NCBI GenBank assembly: GCA_016719015.1
Contig: JADKAZ010000016.1
Location: 1-64,000 of the forward strand
DNA from: Chitinophagaceae bacterium
GTDB lineage: Bacteria > Bacteroidota > Bacteroidia > Chitinophagales > Chitinophagaceae
DNA length: 64,000 nucleotides
Direction: 5' to 3'
Part shown: in pieces, positions 27,121 to 35,329 of the stretch
Layout: each line of letters starts with the position of its first letter
Position numbering within the stretch: position 1 is the first letter of the stretch
Program-made: the position numbers and the translations under genes
Notes under the pieces: model-generated
What the model saw: the letters and a program-made list of their open reading frames with translations, nothing else
Database searches by the model: none
Told to the model about the DNA's origin: nothing

Positions 27121-27156
27121 ACAGTAGTACTTAATCTTCCGACCAAGTACTACTGT
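27121..27156 (-). terminator. 12-bp perfect inverted repeat between rhodopsin and blh
   Basis: ACAGTAGTACTT and AAGTACTACTGT with a 12-nt loop, starting 10 bases after the rhodopsin stop and ending 23 bases before the blh start. On the minus strand it is followed by ATTTTCTTTAATTAA. It may be a partial terminator or an mRNA-stabilising 3' hairpin giving much opsin and little Blh. Confidence 0.65.
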
Positions 27157-27165
27157 GAAGAAAAC

Positions 27166-27903
27166 TTATGCTTTTACCAATTCTTTGTCAGATTGAGCCA
27201 AGGCATATATCACCAAACCAAATCCAATCTTATTGATAGCATCACCAATATTATACACTACATCCAATGAAACCCCTTCCAGCACTTTGATGCCAAATAA
27301 TCCACCTTCTGTACCGGCAATATATCCGATTGGATAAATAGCCCAACCGACTAATACAAACCAGGCCAATGTTCTTACAGCTTTTGCCACGGCCGGACCT
27401 GCCTGCCCTGCCAGCTTTGCTACATCACCAAACCAAATAAGATATACGATGTAGAAATAACCGATACTGCTGACAAAACCCCATATCCAGCTTTGTTTTT
27501 CGGTAGGATAAATTGCTTCACCTATGTAACCGGTAACGAGCATAAAAACAGAAGCAGCAATCAGCTTCCACAATAATCCTATTTTAGCACCAGCCTTTTT
27601 AGTAATAAGGTAAAACTCCACACACATCAGGGGCACGGTTAATAACCAGTCAACATAACGAAAAAAAGTGGGTGATTCACCTGTGGCCAAATTGTAATCC
27701 CGCATGTAATAATAGTGTACTGCTGCAATAAAAGTTATAAGTCCTGAAACAAGGATAGATGTACGCCACTTTTTCTCCATATTGCCCATCTCAAAAAAGA
27801 AAAAGGCAGATGCTGCCATCATGGCCATACAGCCGATGAAAAAAGTAAAAGCGACATAATTGTCATTAGAAATGGATTGAATGTCCAAAAATGTTGGGTT
27901 CAT
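27166..27903 (-). CDS. Proteorhodopsin-type light-driven proton pump
   Basis: 245 residues, seven helices, inner membrane. Helix C reads RYVDWLLTVPLMCVEFY, giving proton acceptor D85, T89 and donor E96 (the DTE signature of outward H+ pumps; compare D97/T101/E108 of green proteorhodopsin). K225 in helix G (DAINKIGFG) binds retinal. H63 in AAVHYYYMR matches the proteorhodopsin His that pairs with the acceptor. Position 93 is Met at the spectral tuning site, which predicts green absorption. Sodium (NDQ) and chloride (NTQ) motifs are excluded. No cleavable signal peptide is visible. The blh gene follows on the same strand, supplying retinal. The start ATG is preceded by a very AT-rich leader. 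Confidence 0.95.
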   Translation of the reverse strand: MNPTFLDIQSISNDNYVAFTFFIGCMAMMAASAFFFFEMGNMEKKWRTSILVSGLITFIAAVHYYYMRDYNLATGESPTFFRYVDWLLTVPLMCVEFYLITKKAGAKIGLLWKLIAASVFMLVTGYIGEAIYPTEKQSWIWGFVSSIGYFYIVYLIWFGDVAKLAGQAGPAVAKAVRTLAWFVLVGWAIYPIGYIAGTEGGLFGIKVLEGVSLDVVYNIGDAINKIGFGLVIYALAQSDKELVKA

Positions 27904-28381
27904 ACTTAAAATTTTAATTTTTAAAAAAATGAAACTGAATTTCGACTCCGTATAAACTTTAAACTGTTCAAGATCTTGTACAAAAGATTAAACATTTCTT
28001 GAAATTAAAAAGTTTGAAAATTTTCATTTTTTTTTGAAAATTCTGACTTTATAGTTGTGTTCATTAAAAAAGATGTTGTCTTGTTAAATCTTTGCACCAA
28101 AAAAAACCGGAAGAGTAAACAATGATTGGGTAGCGATATTTTTCAAAAATTAATTCGGCGTAGATAACTGCCTGGGTCCTGGCACCAATTCATGGATTTG
28201 CCGCCCGAAGGCACAGCCTGCAAAGCCAGCTACCTTTTACATAAGGCGCCGTAACCAACTTCTTTGAATTAAATGTGCGAATTATACAAGTATGAAAAGG
28301 GAGAGTGTAACACTTAGGTTCTTTTCATAACCAATCTTTGTAATACACTGAAAATTATTTTTTACGCACAAACAACATTTT
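27904..28381. other. Rhodopsin-ompA divergent intergenic region with a GC-richer island
   Basis: Bases 27904-28120 are extremely AT-rich and should contain the rhodopsin promoter. I could not pick one box with confidence. Bases 28153-28262 are clearly more GC-rich and can form several helices, including CGGCG (28158) with CGCCG (28248) at the base and TGCC..GGCA hairpins inside. No open frame fits it. It could be a small RNA gene or a long structured leader of the OmpA gene starting at 28382. I do not recognise a known RNA family. Confidence 0.4.
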
Positions 28382-29443
28382 ATGTTATATAGAAAAATTC
28401 TTGCTATTAGTATCGGATTATTATTTTCCACTGCTATTACTCCATTGTTTGCACAAGACAGTCCTTCCAAATTTGAAATGAAAAAAGATGGCGATGGTGA
28501 TGGAGTTAAGAACAAAAGAGATAAGTGTCCTTCTACCCCTCCGGGAGTGCAGGTAGATGGTACCGGTTGTCCTGTTGATACAGACAAAGATGGTGTGCCC
28601 GATTATATGGATAAATGTCCTTCAATAGCTGGTTCAAGTGCTATGAACGGATGCCAGGATAAGGATAAAGATGGTGTAAGCGATCCAAACGATACTTGCC
28701 CTGATGTGCCCGGTGATGCAAGATTTAAAGGTTGCCCCGATAGCGATGGAGATGGCGTTCAGGATTCACAGGATAAGTGTCCAAATGCTGCGGGATTGGA
28801 TAGATTCCAGGGATGTCCGGATACAGACGGAGATGGTGTAGCTGACGCCAACGATAAATGTCCTGATACAAAGAAAGGAGTTAAAACAGATGCGAATGGA
28901 TGTGATGCCGATAGTGATAAAGATGGAGTGCTGGATGCAAATGACAAATGTCCTGCTACAACAGCCGGAACAAAAGTTGATGCATACGGTTGCCCCGCTG
29001 ATACAGACGGAGATGGTGTGGCAGATGCGAATGATAAATGCCCGGGTGTGGTAGGCGTTGCATCAAACAATGGCTGTCCGGTTGCCATAAAAGAAACACC
29101 GAAGCGGTTACAATTTGCAACCCGCCGTGTGATGTTTGAATCTGGAAATGCGTTGTTAAAAACCACATCGTATCCAATGCTGGATGAGGTAGCGAATATT
29201 TTAAAAGAATATCCCGACTATAATCTGCGTATTGGCGGTCATACCGACGGCCTGGAAAAAAATCCAACCACCGTTTCTCAAAGCCGTGCGGATGCAGTCA
29301 TGGCTTATTTAACAGGTAAAGGTATAGCCGACAGCAGAATTTCAATTAGCAGTTATGGTAAAACAAGACCTGCAGGCTCTAATGCCAATTCAACAGCAAG
29401 GACAGCAAACAGAAGAGTTGAACTGGATTTATATTTAAGATAA
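28382..29443 (+). CDS. OmpA-family protein with thrombospondin type 3 repeats
   Basis: 353 residues. Signal peptide 1-26 (ending ATPLFA-like text, TPLFAQ). Residues about 38-230 contain about eight Ca2+-binding TSP3 repeats of the form DxDxDGxxDxxDxCP (DGDGDGVKNKRDKCP, DTDGDGVADANDKCP and similar). The last 110 residues are an OmpA-like peptidoglycan-binding domain (VMFESGNALLKTTSYPMLDE, LRIGGHTDGLEKN, SQSRADAVMAYL, ISISSYGKTRP and NRRVELDLYL). There is no N-terminal barrel, so it is probably a periplasmic or outer-membrane-associated wall-anchoring protein. The repeats make the DNA locally repetitive. It faces away from the rhodopsin gene. Confidence 0.9.
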   Translation: MLYRKILAISIGLLFSTAITPLFAQDSPSKFEMKKDGDGDGVKNKRDKCPSTPPGVQVDGTGCPVDTDKDGVPDYMDKCPSIAGSSAMNGCQDKDKDGVSDPNDTCPDVPGDARFKGCPDSDGDGVQDSQDKCPNAAGLDRFQGCPDTDGDGVADANDKCPDTKKGVKTDANGCDADSDKDGVLDANDKCPATTAGTKVDAYGCPADTDGDGVADANDKCPGVVGVASNNGCPVAIKETPKRLQFATRRVMFESGNALLKTTSYPMLDEVANILKEYPDYNLRIGGHTDGLEKNPTTVSQSRADAVMAYLTGKGIADSRISISSYGKTRPAGSNANSTARTANRRVELDLYLR

Positions 29444-29492
29444 TAACGTAGGCGGGTGGATTTCTACCGCCTGGTAAGTTTATGGAAGAACG

Positions 29493-29528
29493 GGGGCTAT
29501 AATACGTTGTGTAATGTAATATAGCCCC
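29493..29528 (+). terminator. Hairpin after ompA-like gene
   Basis: GGGGCTATA / TATAGCCCC with an 18-nt loop, 50 bases after the stop. No T-run follows, so termination is only likely. Confidence 0.5.
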
Positions 29529-29639
29529 TGTTCCATTAGAAGTTAATTTGTATGTTTTGATTTTATGCGCCTTTGCAGTTGTTGATAAAATTTCCAATGG
29601 ATAAAATCGGGCACTATCCGAAAAGGGGGAACTGAAATT

Positions 29640-30044
29640 TTATTTCGCAGCGGCTGCAATCATTTTTTCCAGCACTTTTATATCAACATCGGCCAGTTTA
29701 TTGATATAAAGACAACCGCCACCCATTTTGTGCTTACCCAATTTTACTAATGCATCAGCATGGGGCCTCATATCAATAAGGTAAATGGTAATGTTTGCTT
29801 TGCGGGGGGAAAATCCAATTATGAACCAGTCCACCTCTCTACCACTAGTGGGACTCTTATATCTCTTATTTCCAAAACCTACAATGGAACTCCCCCACAT
29901 TTTTGGTTTTTCTTTCATCACTTTTTCCATCACCTTAAGTATAACATGGCTGTCTTTACGTTTTTGCTCATCGGTGATACTATCTATGAAATCAGCAACA
30001 TTGGCTGTAGTTTGCTTTGTTTTAATTTCTGCTAGCTTACCCAT
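29640..30044 (-). CDS. DUF1801-family protein
   Basis: 134 residues, cytoplasmic. Family pattern: TTANVADFIDSITDEQKR near the N-terminus, MWGSSIVGFGNKRYK, GREVDWFIIGFSPRKANITIY, and a conserved end LVKLGKHKMGGGCLYINKLADVD. DUF1801 proteins share the YdhG/YjhX-like fold and have no settled biochemical role. The length is normal for the family. It is preceded upstream (same strand) by a lipoprotein gene whose transcription appears to stop at a strong hairpin, so it probably has its own promoter. Confidence 0.85.
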   Translation of the reverse strand: MGKLAEIKTKQTTANVADFIDSITDEQKRKDSHVILKVMEKVMKEKPKMWGSSIVGFGNKRYKSPTSGREVDWFIIGFSPRKANITIYLIDMRPHADALVKLGKHKMGGGCLYINKLADVDIKVLEKMIAAAAK

Positions 30045-30128
30045 AGTAGAGATTCTTATTGATTAAATTCAACACTTGAATATACATAACTAGTGGAATA
30101 TTGTCCCGGTAATTGCCAGAAATAAAAT

Positions 30129-30158
30129 GCCCCGATACATGTCTCCATGAATCGGGGC
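30129..30158 (-). terminator. Strong terminator after the 143-residue lipoprotein gene
   Basis: GCCCCGAT-a-CATG-tctc-CATG-a-ATCGGGGC: twelve pairs with one A/A mismatch and a 4-nt loop. On the minus strand it is followed by ATTTTATTT. It lies 66 bases beyond the lipoprotein stop. Confidence 0.8.
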
Positions 30159-30223
30159 GTTCCTGCTTTAAAAGTAACTTATGAAACTAAGATTCTAAAA
30201 CTGACAACAAAATTGTTCTGTTG

Positions 30224-30655
30224 TTAAAAATTTGCTGTTGTTAAAACCTGCATACCCGGATATTGAACCGTTCCATCCTCTTCTGCCGTAATGAATATCC
30301 TGGTGGGTTGAATGGAGGACACTGTCTCAAAAGAAGCTTTTAATCTTTTAGAAAGAAAAGCGGTTGAGCTATTTATCTGACCAATATTCTTGACCCTTAC
30401 ATCGCTTGATTCCATCCAGACCACATAGGTTTTTTTGGGAGGTTGTAACCTTTCGGGTTCTGATAAGTTTGACAGATCTACCTGTATAGTGTAATTATTG
30501 TTATTATCTTTTTTCACTTTTACGGCACCTTCCGCTGCCGGAACAACAGCTGATGTTTGAAAACTGATCTTCCTCGTACAAGCGGGAAGGAAAAATAATG
30601 CTAACATGACAATAGCAGGTAGTAAGTACTTTTTAAATTGAATACAATATTTCAT
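30224..30655 (-). CDS. Lipoprotein of unknown function
   Basis: 143 residues. Leader MKYCIQFKKYLLPAIVMLA and lipobox FFLPAC (lipid Cys near residue 26). The mature part includes an Ala/Val-rich linker, then a small domain (NYTIQVDLSNLSEPERLQP, TYVVWMESSDVRVKNIGQI, LKASFETVSSIQPTRIFIT, EDGTVQYPGMQVLTT). The WMES and IFITAEEDG texts recall the small anti-sigma-like or immunoglobulin-like proteins seen in Bacteroidota, but I cannot name the family. Single gene with a strong terminator. Confidence 0.6.
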   Translation of the reverse strand: MKYCIQFKKYLLPAIVMLALFFLPACTRKISFQTSAVVPAAEGAVKVKKDNNNNYTIQVDLSNLSEPERLQPPKKTYVVWMESSDVRVKNIGQINSSTAFLSKRLKASFETVSSIQPTRIFITAEEDGTVQYPGMQVLTTANF

Positions 30656-30901
30656 ATTATTTGTTTTAATTTTTTATGCAAGTTTTATAGAATACTGTTG
30701 TATCAGAAATCTATAGGGTTAAAACGCTACAATCACAAAGGTCAATTCCTTATTTTCATTTATACTTACATACAAGCTTAAATAAGTTATATCATTCACA
30801 CTTTTGGGCTGCTCAGCTGTTAAAAAATGAACATAATAATCCATCCGGGCAAATAAATAAAAAAGTAACTTGCGAATCATTAGCTGCTCAATCGCTGCAA
30901 C

Positions 30902-31240
30902 ATGAAAAGCGAATCCAGGCTCATCCTTATCAAGGTTATTCATACCATTATCTGGGTCTTTTTCAATGTGGTCATCTTTTACATGCTGTATGCAGTGCTT
31001 ACCAATAAATTAGACAAATGGCTATGGATCGGCTATGGCTTGTTTGTTCTCGAAGGCATCATCCTTTTGCTATTCAAATTCTATTGTCCCTTAACCATCA
31101 TGGCCCGGAAATATTCAGATTCGTCCAAAGCCAATTTTGATATTTATCTGCCCAACTGGCTGGCAAAATATAACAAACTTATCTATACCTCCATTTTAGT
31201 GGTCATTATCATCATTACTATCTACCAGCTTTTGAAATAA
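30902..31240 (+). CDS. Small membrane protein, unknown
   Basis: 112 residues with three predicted helices: about 9-31 (VIHTIIWVFFNVVIFYMLY), about 40-60 (LWIGYGLFVLEGIILLLF) and 92-111 (LIYTSILVVIIIITIYQLL). Between the last two is a hydrophilic loop containing CPLTIMARKYSD and NFDIYLPNWLAKYN. The loop pattern looks like that of small conserved inner-membrane proteins common in Bacteroidota, whose role is unknown. The CDGSH protein gene follows on the same strand after 82 bases. Confidence 0.65.
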   Translation: MKSESRLILIKVIHTIIWVFFNVVIFYMLYAVLTNKLDKWLWIGYGLFVLEGIILLLFKFYCPLTIMARKYSDSSKANFDIYLPNWLAKYNKLIYTSILVVIIIITIYQLLK

Positions 31241-31322
31241 ATATCGCCTTCCTTTTTTGACGGCTTTAAATTTTAATTATTTCCGGCTAGCATTTAGTAA
31301 GTACTTTTAAGAAAAATTATAA

Positions 31323-31550
31323 ATGTCAAAAACAAAAATCACCGTTAATAATAACGGTTCGTTGAAAATAGAAGGCGATTTTGAAGTCGTGGACAGAAAT
31401 GGTGGAGTATATAATTTACAAGGAAGAGAAATTGTTTCATTTTGCCGATGTGGTTTGTCAAAAAACAAACCTTTTTGTGATGGTTCACACAACGGACATT
31501 TTGAACATGAAGCGATAGCTTTTGATTTGCCGCCTAAGAAAACAGTTTGA
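31323..31550 (+). CDS. CDGSH iron-sulfur domain protein
   Basis: 75 residues. The single CDGSH motif is complete: C41-R-C43-x2-S46-x3-P50-x-C52-D-G-S-H56, which binds a labile [2Fe-2S] cluster with three Cys and one His. No signal peptide or membrane anchor, so a soluble cytoplasmic protein, unlike mitoNEET. Bacterial single-domain members are thought to take part in iron-sulfur or redox handling; the partner is unknown. The length is typical for the bacterial family. Confidence 0.92.
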   Translation: MSKTKITVNNNGSLKIEGDFEVVDRNGGVYNLQGREIVSFCRCGLSKNKPFCDGSHNGHFEHEAIAFDLPPKKTV

Positions 31551-31570
31551 TGTACTTTCCAGGGTAAAAA

Positions 31571-32344
31571 TCATTCCATCGTTTTATATATCCTTCCCAG
31601 CATTTCATACAATGCCGGGTGATTTGTCTTTAATAAACCAGGTTGCTCAAAAAAGTATTCTGAAATAACAGCAAAAAATTCGACCGGGCTTGTGGCGCCG
31701 TACATATTGATATCTGATCCATGCAATTTCATTTGCCCAATGGTGGTATCGATTATATTCTTCCATTGATTTAAATATTTCCGCTCCAGCAGTATTTCCG
31801 GTACTCCATCCATGGTACCATCCATTTTATCAATCAAATGCACAAACTCATGTATAGCTGTGTTGTGAGTATCCTGCTCATTGATAAACCCCTGCCGCAA
31901 TTGCCATTTGGTAATAATCATTACATTTTGCATCGGTCCGTTACCAACCATGCCTGCAATGGGGCGGTCTGAACCAACCTGGTCAAAATCCTTGTTAAAA
32001 GCACCGGGATAGACTAACACTTCATGCAGGTTGATATATTGCCAGTCGGGAATACGAAAAACGGGTATAATAGCACCGGAGCCAATTAAAATACGGTCAA
32101 GATCCTCGACAACAGCATTGACACCTGTTATTTTCACTGCTGATAAAAAATGCTCTACTCTTTTTTCAAAGCTTAGTTTTTCCTCTTCATTTAATTGGCG
32201 GTAAAATTTTATATAATCTGTCAATAATTCTTTGTAATTCTCTGGCAACAAAATAATGTCCCTGACGACACTTATCCGGAAAACGAACAGGATTATTAAA
32301 ACAATCAATCCAAAGCCAATTAAAGCCTGCCAGATAGTCAACAT
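31571..32344 (-). CDS. MtfA-like zinc peptidase (M90)
   Basis: 257 residues. One N-terminal membrane helix (about 4-24, WQALIGFGLIVLIILFVF), then a soluble zinc peptidase domain with H165-E166-x2-H169 (AIHEFVHLIDK) and MTG-like downstream text. Upstream conserved segments include EKLSFEKRVEHFL, INLHEVLVYPGAF and IITKWQLRQGF. In E. coli MtfA binds the Mlc repressor and is a peptidase. Here the membrane anchor differs from MtfA and the target is unknown. It is convergent with the CDGSH gene, with 20 bases between stops. Confidence 0.85.
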   Translation of the reverse strand: MLTIWQALIGFGLIVLIILFVFRISVVRDIILLPENYKELLTDYIKFYRQLNEEEKLSFEKRVEHFLSAVKITGVNAVVEDLDRILIGSGAIIPVFRIPDWQYINLHEVLVYPGAFNKDFDQVGSDRPIAGMVGNGPMQNVMIITKWQLRQGFINEQDTHNTAIHEFVHLIDKMDGTMDGVPEILLERKYLNQWKNIIDTTIGQMKLHGSDINMYGATSPVEFFAVISEYFFEQPGLLKTNHPALYEMLGRIYKTME

Positions 32345-32553
32345 AATTAGATAAAGTTAAACAGTATTTACCAACTGCCGAAGAAGCAGTCATAGACTGA
32401 AATACAAAACATACTCTTTTTCTTTCTAAAATACATACCATAAAAGATGTGAATTATATAAAATTAATCTTCTTTAGTATAAGACCCCTTTGTAAGAAAT
32501 AAATCAGCTTTATAACGCTATAGTCTTAAGCAGCGAAACATCAACTGACTAAA

Positions 32554-32955
32554 ATGAAAACAATTTTAGTAATTGAGGATAACCCGGATATCCTTGAAAA
32601 TATTATTGAATTCCTGGAAATGGAAGGCTATCGAATCTTGAGTGCCAATAATGGCAAAGAAGGTGTTGAAATAGCCCGGAAATTTATACCTGACCTGATC
32701 ATTTGTGATGTACTAATGCAGGAAATGGATGGCCATGAGGTACTGCATTCTCTTATGGAATCAGCGAAGACAAATGAAATAGCGTTTATTTTCAGCACCT
32801 CGATGTCAGAAAATGTTGACCGGGCAGAAGCTTTAGACCTCGGCGCCGATGATTACCTTGTCAAACCATTCGAATTAGAGACTTTGCTGAGCATGGTGGA
32901 GATCTGGCTAAAATCAGGAAGCAGGAGAGATACAAGAACTTATCTTGTAGATTAA
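32554..32955 (+). CDS. Single-domain response regulator
   Basis: 133 residues, only a CheY-like receiver. Acidic pair E8-D9 (VIEDNPD), phospho-acceptor D52 (LIICDVLMQEMDG), switch Ser/Thr in FIFSTSMSE, and the conserved Lys in DDYLVKPFELE. No DNA-binding or enzymatic output domain, so it must act by protein interaction or in a phosphorelay. No histidine kinase lies nearby (orphan). Cytoplasmic. Confidence 0.9.
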   Translation: MKTILVIEDNPDILENIIEFLEMEGYRILSANNGKEGVEIARKFIPDLIICDVLMQEMDGHEVLHSLMESAKTNEIAFIFSTSMSENVDRAEALDLGADDYLVKPFELETLLSMVEIWLKSGSRRDTRTYLVD

Positions 32956-32968
32956 AAGAAATACTCTT

Positions 32969-33388
32969 TCATTTCTTCCAGGAAAATCCCCGGAATGAAA
33001 ATATTTTTTTATTCCGGTCAAATTTAATTTCAATTTTTTCATATTTAAACGAGGCCCCATCAAGGTATTCCTTACCAATAACGATAGCCATTGTAATACC
33101 GGCGGTAGTCATTATTTCAATGGGCTTAATCATTTCAAATTTATTTTTTGGATGGGCCTTCCAGAAACTTTTATCACTTTTTGTAATTATTTTCCGGGGC
33201 ACATTCTTTAAATATTTCATATACACTTTAACAGTGTCCGCAAAATACTGCTCTGCGGAATCAGCTTTGTGTTCATTTCGCAGGCGGAATAATTCATGCA
33301 CAATTTGTAATTCCGCCTTATCCTGGCGGGGCATCTTCAATTCTCCGGCTATAACAACAGACAATAGAAAGAATAATAAAGACGTCAT
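32969..33388 (-). CDS. Small secreted protein, unknown
   Basis: 139 residues. A signal peptide (MTSLLFFLLSVVIAGELK) is followed by a basic, helix-then-strand protein (ADSAEQYFADTVKVYMKYL, KSFWKAHPKNKFEMIKP, ITMAIVIGKEYLDGASFKY, FSFRGFSWKK). The shape is like small NTF2-like or lipocalin-like secreted proteins, but there is no confident family. It is convergent with the response regulator gene, 13 bases between stops. Confidence 0.5.
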   Translation of the reverse strand: MTSLLFFLLSVVIAGELKMPRQDKAELQIVHELFRLRNEHKADSAEQYFADTVKVYMKYLKNVPRKIITKSDKSFWKAHPKNKFEMIKPIEIMTTAGITMAIVIGKEYLDGASFKYEKIEIKFDRNKKIFSFRGFSWKK

Positions 33389-33471
33389 AAAATTTTTCAG
33401 GCTATCAAATGAATAGTAAAATTAATGCCTAATTTTCCATTTTACGGAATAACTATGTTATAAACAAGAAA

Positions 33472-33993
33472 ATGAGCTCAATAATAAGGGCAGATAACAA
33501 CGATGTTGAATTATTGGCCGGCATCGGACGACAAACATTTATTGAATCACATGGACATTGTGCTTCCGTAGCTGACATTCAAGAATATGTTAACGAAAAG
33601 TACAGCTCCCATACCTTCCGGGAAGAATTAGCAAACTCCAACAATATTTATCATAAGGTATTTTATAATGGACAAGTAGCCGGGTATTCTAAAATCATGG
33701 TGAATTCTTCCACTGCCAACATTAATTCACCGGCAGTAACGAAACTGGAAAGACTATACCTGTTAAAACAATTTTATGGATTGCAATTAGCATTAGCTTT
33801 ACTTGATCATAATATCAAATTAGCAAGACAATATGGCCAACAGGGAATGTGGCTGTATGTTTGGAAAGACAACCCCCGTGCCATTCATTTTTACCTGAAA
33901 AATGGATTTAAGATTATAGGCAGCCATGATTTTAAAATTTCTGAAACACATTCCAATCCCAACCATCAAATGTTGTTGTGGTGGGGAAAATGA
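33472..33993 (+). CDS. GNAT-family N-acetyltransferase
   Basis: 173 residues. N-terminal strand and helix (IIRADNNDVELLAGIGRQTF), substrate-side text (SHTFREELANSNNIYH), the central strand VFYNGQVAGYSKIMVN and the acetyl-CoA region LERLYLLKQFYGLQLALALLD, in which the usual R/QxxGxG/A loop is replaced by KQFYGLQ. It ends with the typical WLYVWKDNPRAIHFYLKNGFK. Probably acetylates a small molecule or a protein amine; the substrate is not deducible. Cytoplasmic, single gene. Confidence 0.85.
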   Translation: MSSIIRADNNDVELLAGIGRQTFIESHGHCASVADIQEYVNEKYSSHTFREELANSNNIYHKVFYNGQVAGYSKIMVNSSTANINSPAVTKLERLYLLKQFYGLQLALALLDHNIKLARQYGQQGMWLYVWKDNPRAIHFYLKNGFKIIGSHDFKISETHSNPNHQMLLWWGK

Positions 33994-34121
33994 AAGTTAA
34001 CTACCAAGTTTTCCAACCTTACTCACAAAATCACATTTAAATATCACCCGGGCAGATGACTATAATTACCCAAATATGTAATACACTTCTATAACTTTAC
34101 CAACCAGGTAAATTTTCAAAA

Positions 34122-35216
34122 ATGAAAAATAAAAACATTCAAACAGAAATTGATGCTTCTTTCCTATACAAAAAACTGGCTGACCATGAAGAGGATGAAA
34201 CGATTGCTCATGTATTCCGGCAGATGAGTGATATTGAAAAAAGCCATGCCGAAGCCTTCGCTAAAAAAGAGAATATCAACATTGATAATTTAATGAAGCC
34301 GTCCTGGAGAGCAAAAACTTTGAACACAATAGGTAAAGTATTCGGTTATGATTATGTTTTAGGTGCTTTGATGGATACAGAAAAAAGTATTTCCAATGCC
34401 ATCATCGTCACGAAAAAAAAGAACCAGATGCAAATAACCGGTATGGAAACAAGCCATGTAAAAATTCTCCGGTCTATTCTTGAAAAGGAAGAAAAGGTAA
34501 CCGGCACCCAATTATCAAGATTTGAAAAAAAGCACCGTTCAGTCGGTGGTAATGCTATCAGGGCAGCTGTGCTGGGTGGCAATGATGGTTTGGTATCCAA
34601 TTTCAGCCTGATTATGGGGATAGCCGGGGCAACGGCCGGGCAGGAAGGCGTTTTATTGGCGGGTTTGGCGGGTTTATTAGCCGGGGCGTTGTCTATGTCA
34701 TTGGGAGAGTGGATTTCTGTAAAAAGTTCGCAGGAGCTATATGAAAACCAGATGCAGATTGAAATGGAAGAACTGGAAACAAACCCCGAAGGTGAAAAGA
34801 AAGAATTGGCGCTAATATATATTGCCAAAGGCATTCCTGAAGAACAGGCACATGCAATGGCCGCTGAGATAATGAAAGATACAAAGCTTGCCCATGAAGT
34901 ATTAGTGAAAGAGGAACTCGGTATTAATGCGGAAGAATTAAAAGGCTCAGCAGTTGAAGCAGCCGTCTATTCATTCATCATGTTTGCCATAGGTGCTGTT
35001 ATCCCGGTTATCCCATTCATGTTTACCAATGGTATGCAGGCCATCTTAATCAGTGTATCGGTTAGTGCTGCGGGTCTTTTTTTAATTGGTGCCGCTATCA
35101 CTCTATTTACCGGAAAGAATGTTTGGTTCTCTGGTTTCAGACAAGTGGTATTTGGCCTGGCAGCAGCAGCTATTACTTTTGGTATTGGAAAATTGATAGG
35201 TGTATCTATAACATAA
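34122..35216 (+). CDS. Ferritin-like/VIT1 fusion, iron or manganese transporter
   Basis: 364 residues. The first 135 are a ferritin/rubrerythrin-like helical domain (EIDASFLYKKLADHEEDET, QMSDIEKSHAEAFAKKE, then EKEEKVTG-type text with ExxH ligands). The rest is a VIT1/CCC1 domain: GGNDGLVSNFSLIMGIAGA at about 153-171, LAGALSMSLGEWISVKSSQE, a charged cytoplasmic loop (IEMEELETNPEGEKKE) and three further helices. The family moves Fe2+ or Mn2+ out of the cytoplasm. The fused ferritin-like part probably oxidises or collects iron, as in MbfA/Ccc1-type proteins. The P-type ATPase gene follows on the same strand after 113 bases, giving a possible metal-handling pair. Confidence 0.88.
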   Translation: MKNKNIQTEIDASFLYKKLADHEEDETIAHVFRQMSDIEKSHAEAFAKKENINIDNLMKPSWRAKTLNTIGKVFGYDYVLGALMDTEKSISNAIIVTKKKNQMQITGMETSHVKILRSILEKEEKVTGTQLSRFEKKHRSVGGNAIRAAVLGGNDGLVSNFSLIMGIAGATAGQEGVLLAGLAGLLAGALSMSLGEWISVKSSQELYENQMQIEMEELETNPEGEKKELALIYIAKGIPEEQAHAMAAEIMKDTKLAHEVLVKEELGINAEELKGSAVEAAVYSFIMFAIGAVIPVIPFMFTNGMQAILISVSVSAAGLFLIGAAITLFTGKNVWFSGFRQVVFGLAAAAITFGIGKLIGVSIT

Positions 35217-35329
35217 AAATTATTTCAAACCTATTGTACTAAGCAAAGCCGCCCTGCATCATCGTAACTTAGATGATAATTGATGGAGAGTATTTTTCTC
35301 CAAAAAAAAGTCCGTATTAATTTTTCTCA

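Noticed and set aside
26165..27903. Sodium- or chloride-pumping rhodopsin
   Set aside because: Helix C carries D85-T89-E96, not NDQ or NTQ, so a proton pump is the supported call.
28153..28262. tRNA, tmRNA, SRP RNA or a known riboswitch
   Set aside because: I looked for TPP, cobalamin, SRP loop (GGAAGG), tRNA T-loop and tmRNA end signatures and found none.
28490..29070. Tandem repeat or CRISPR-like array inside the ompA-like gene
   Set aside because: The periodicity comes from coding DxDxDG thrombospondin type 3 repeats, not from direct repeats with unique spacers.
30719..30943. Minus-strand open frame beside the small membrane protein gene
   Set aside because: Overlaps the start of a better supported gene, has no leader or conserved pattern.
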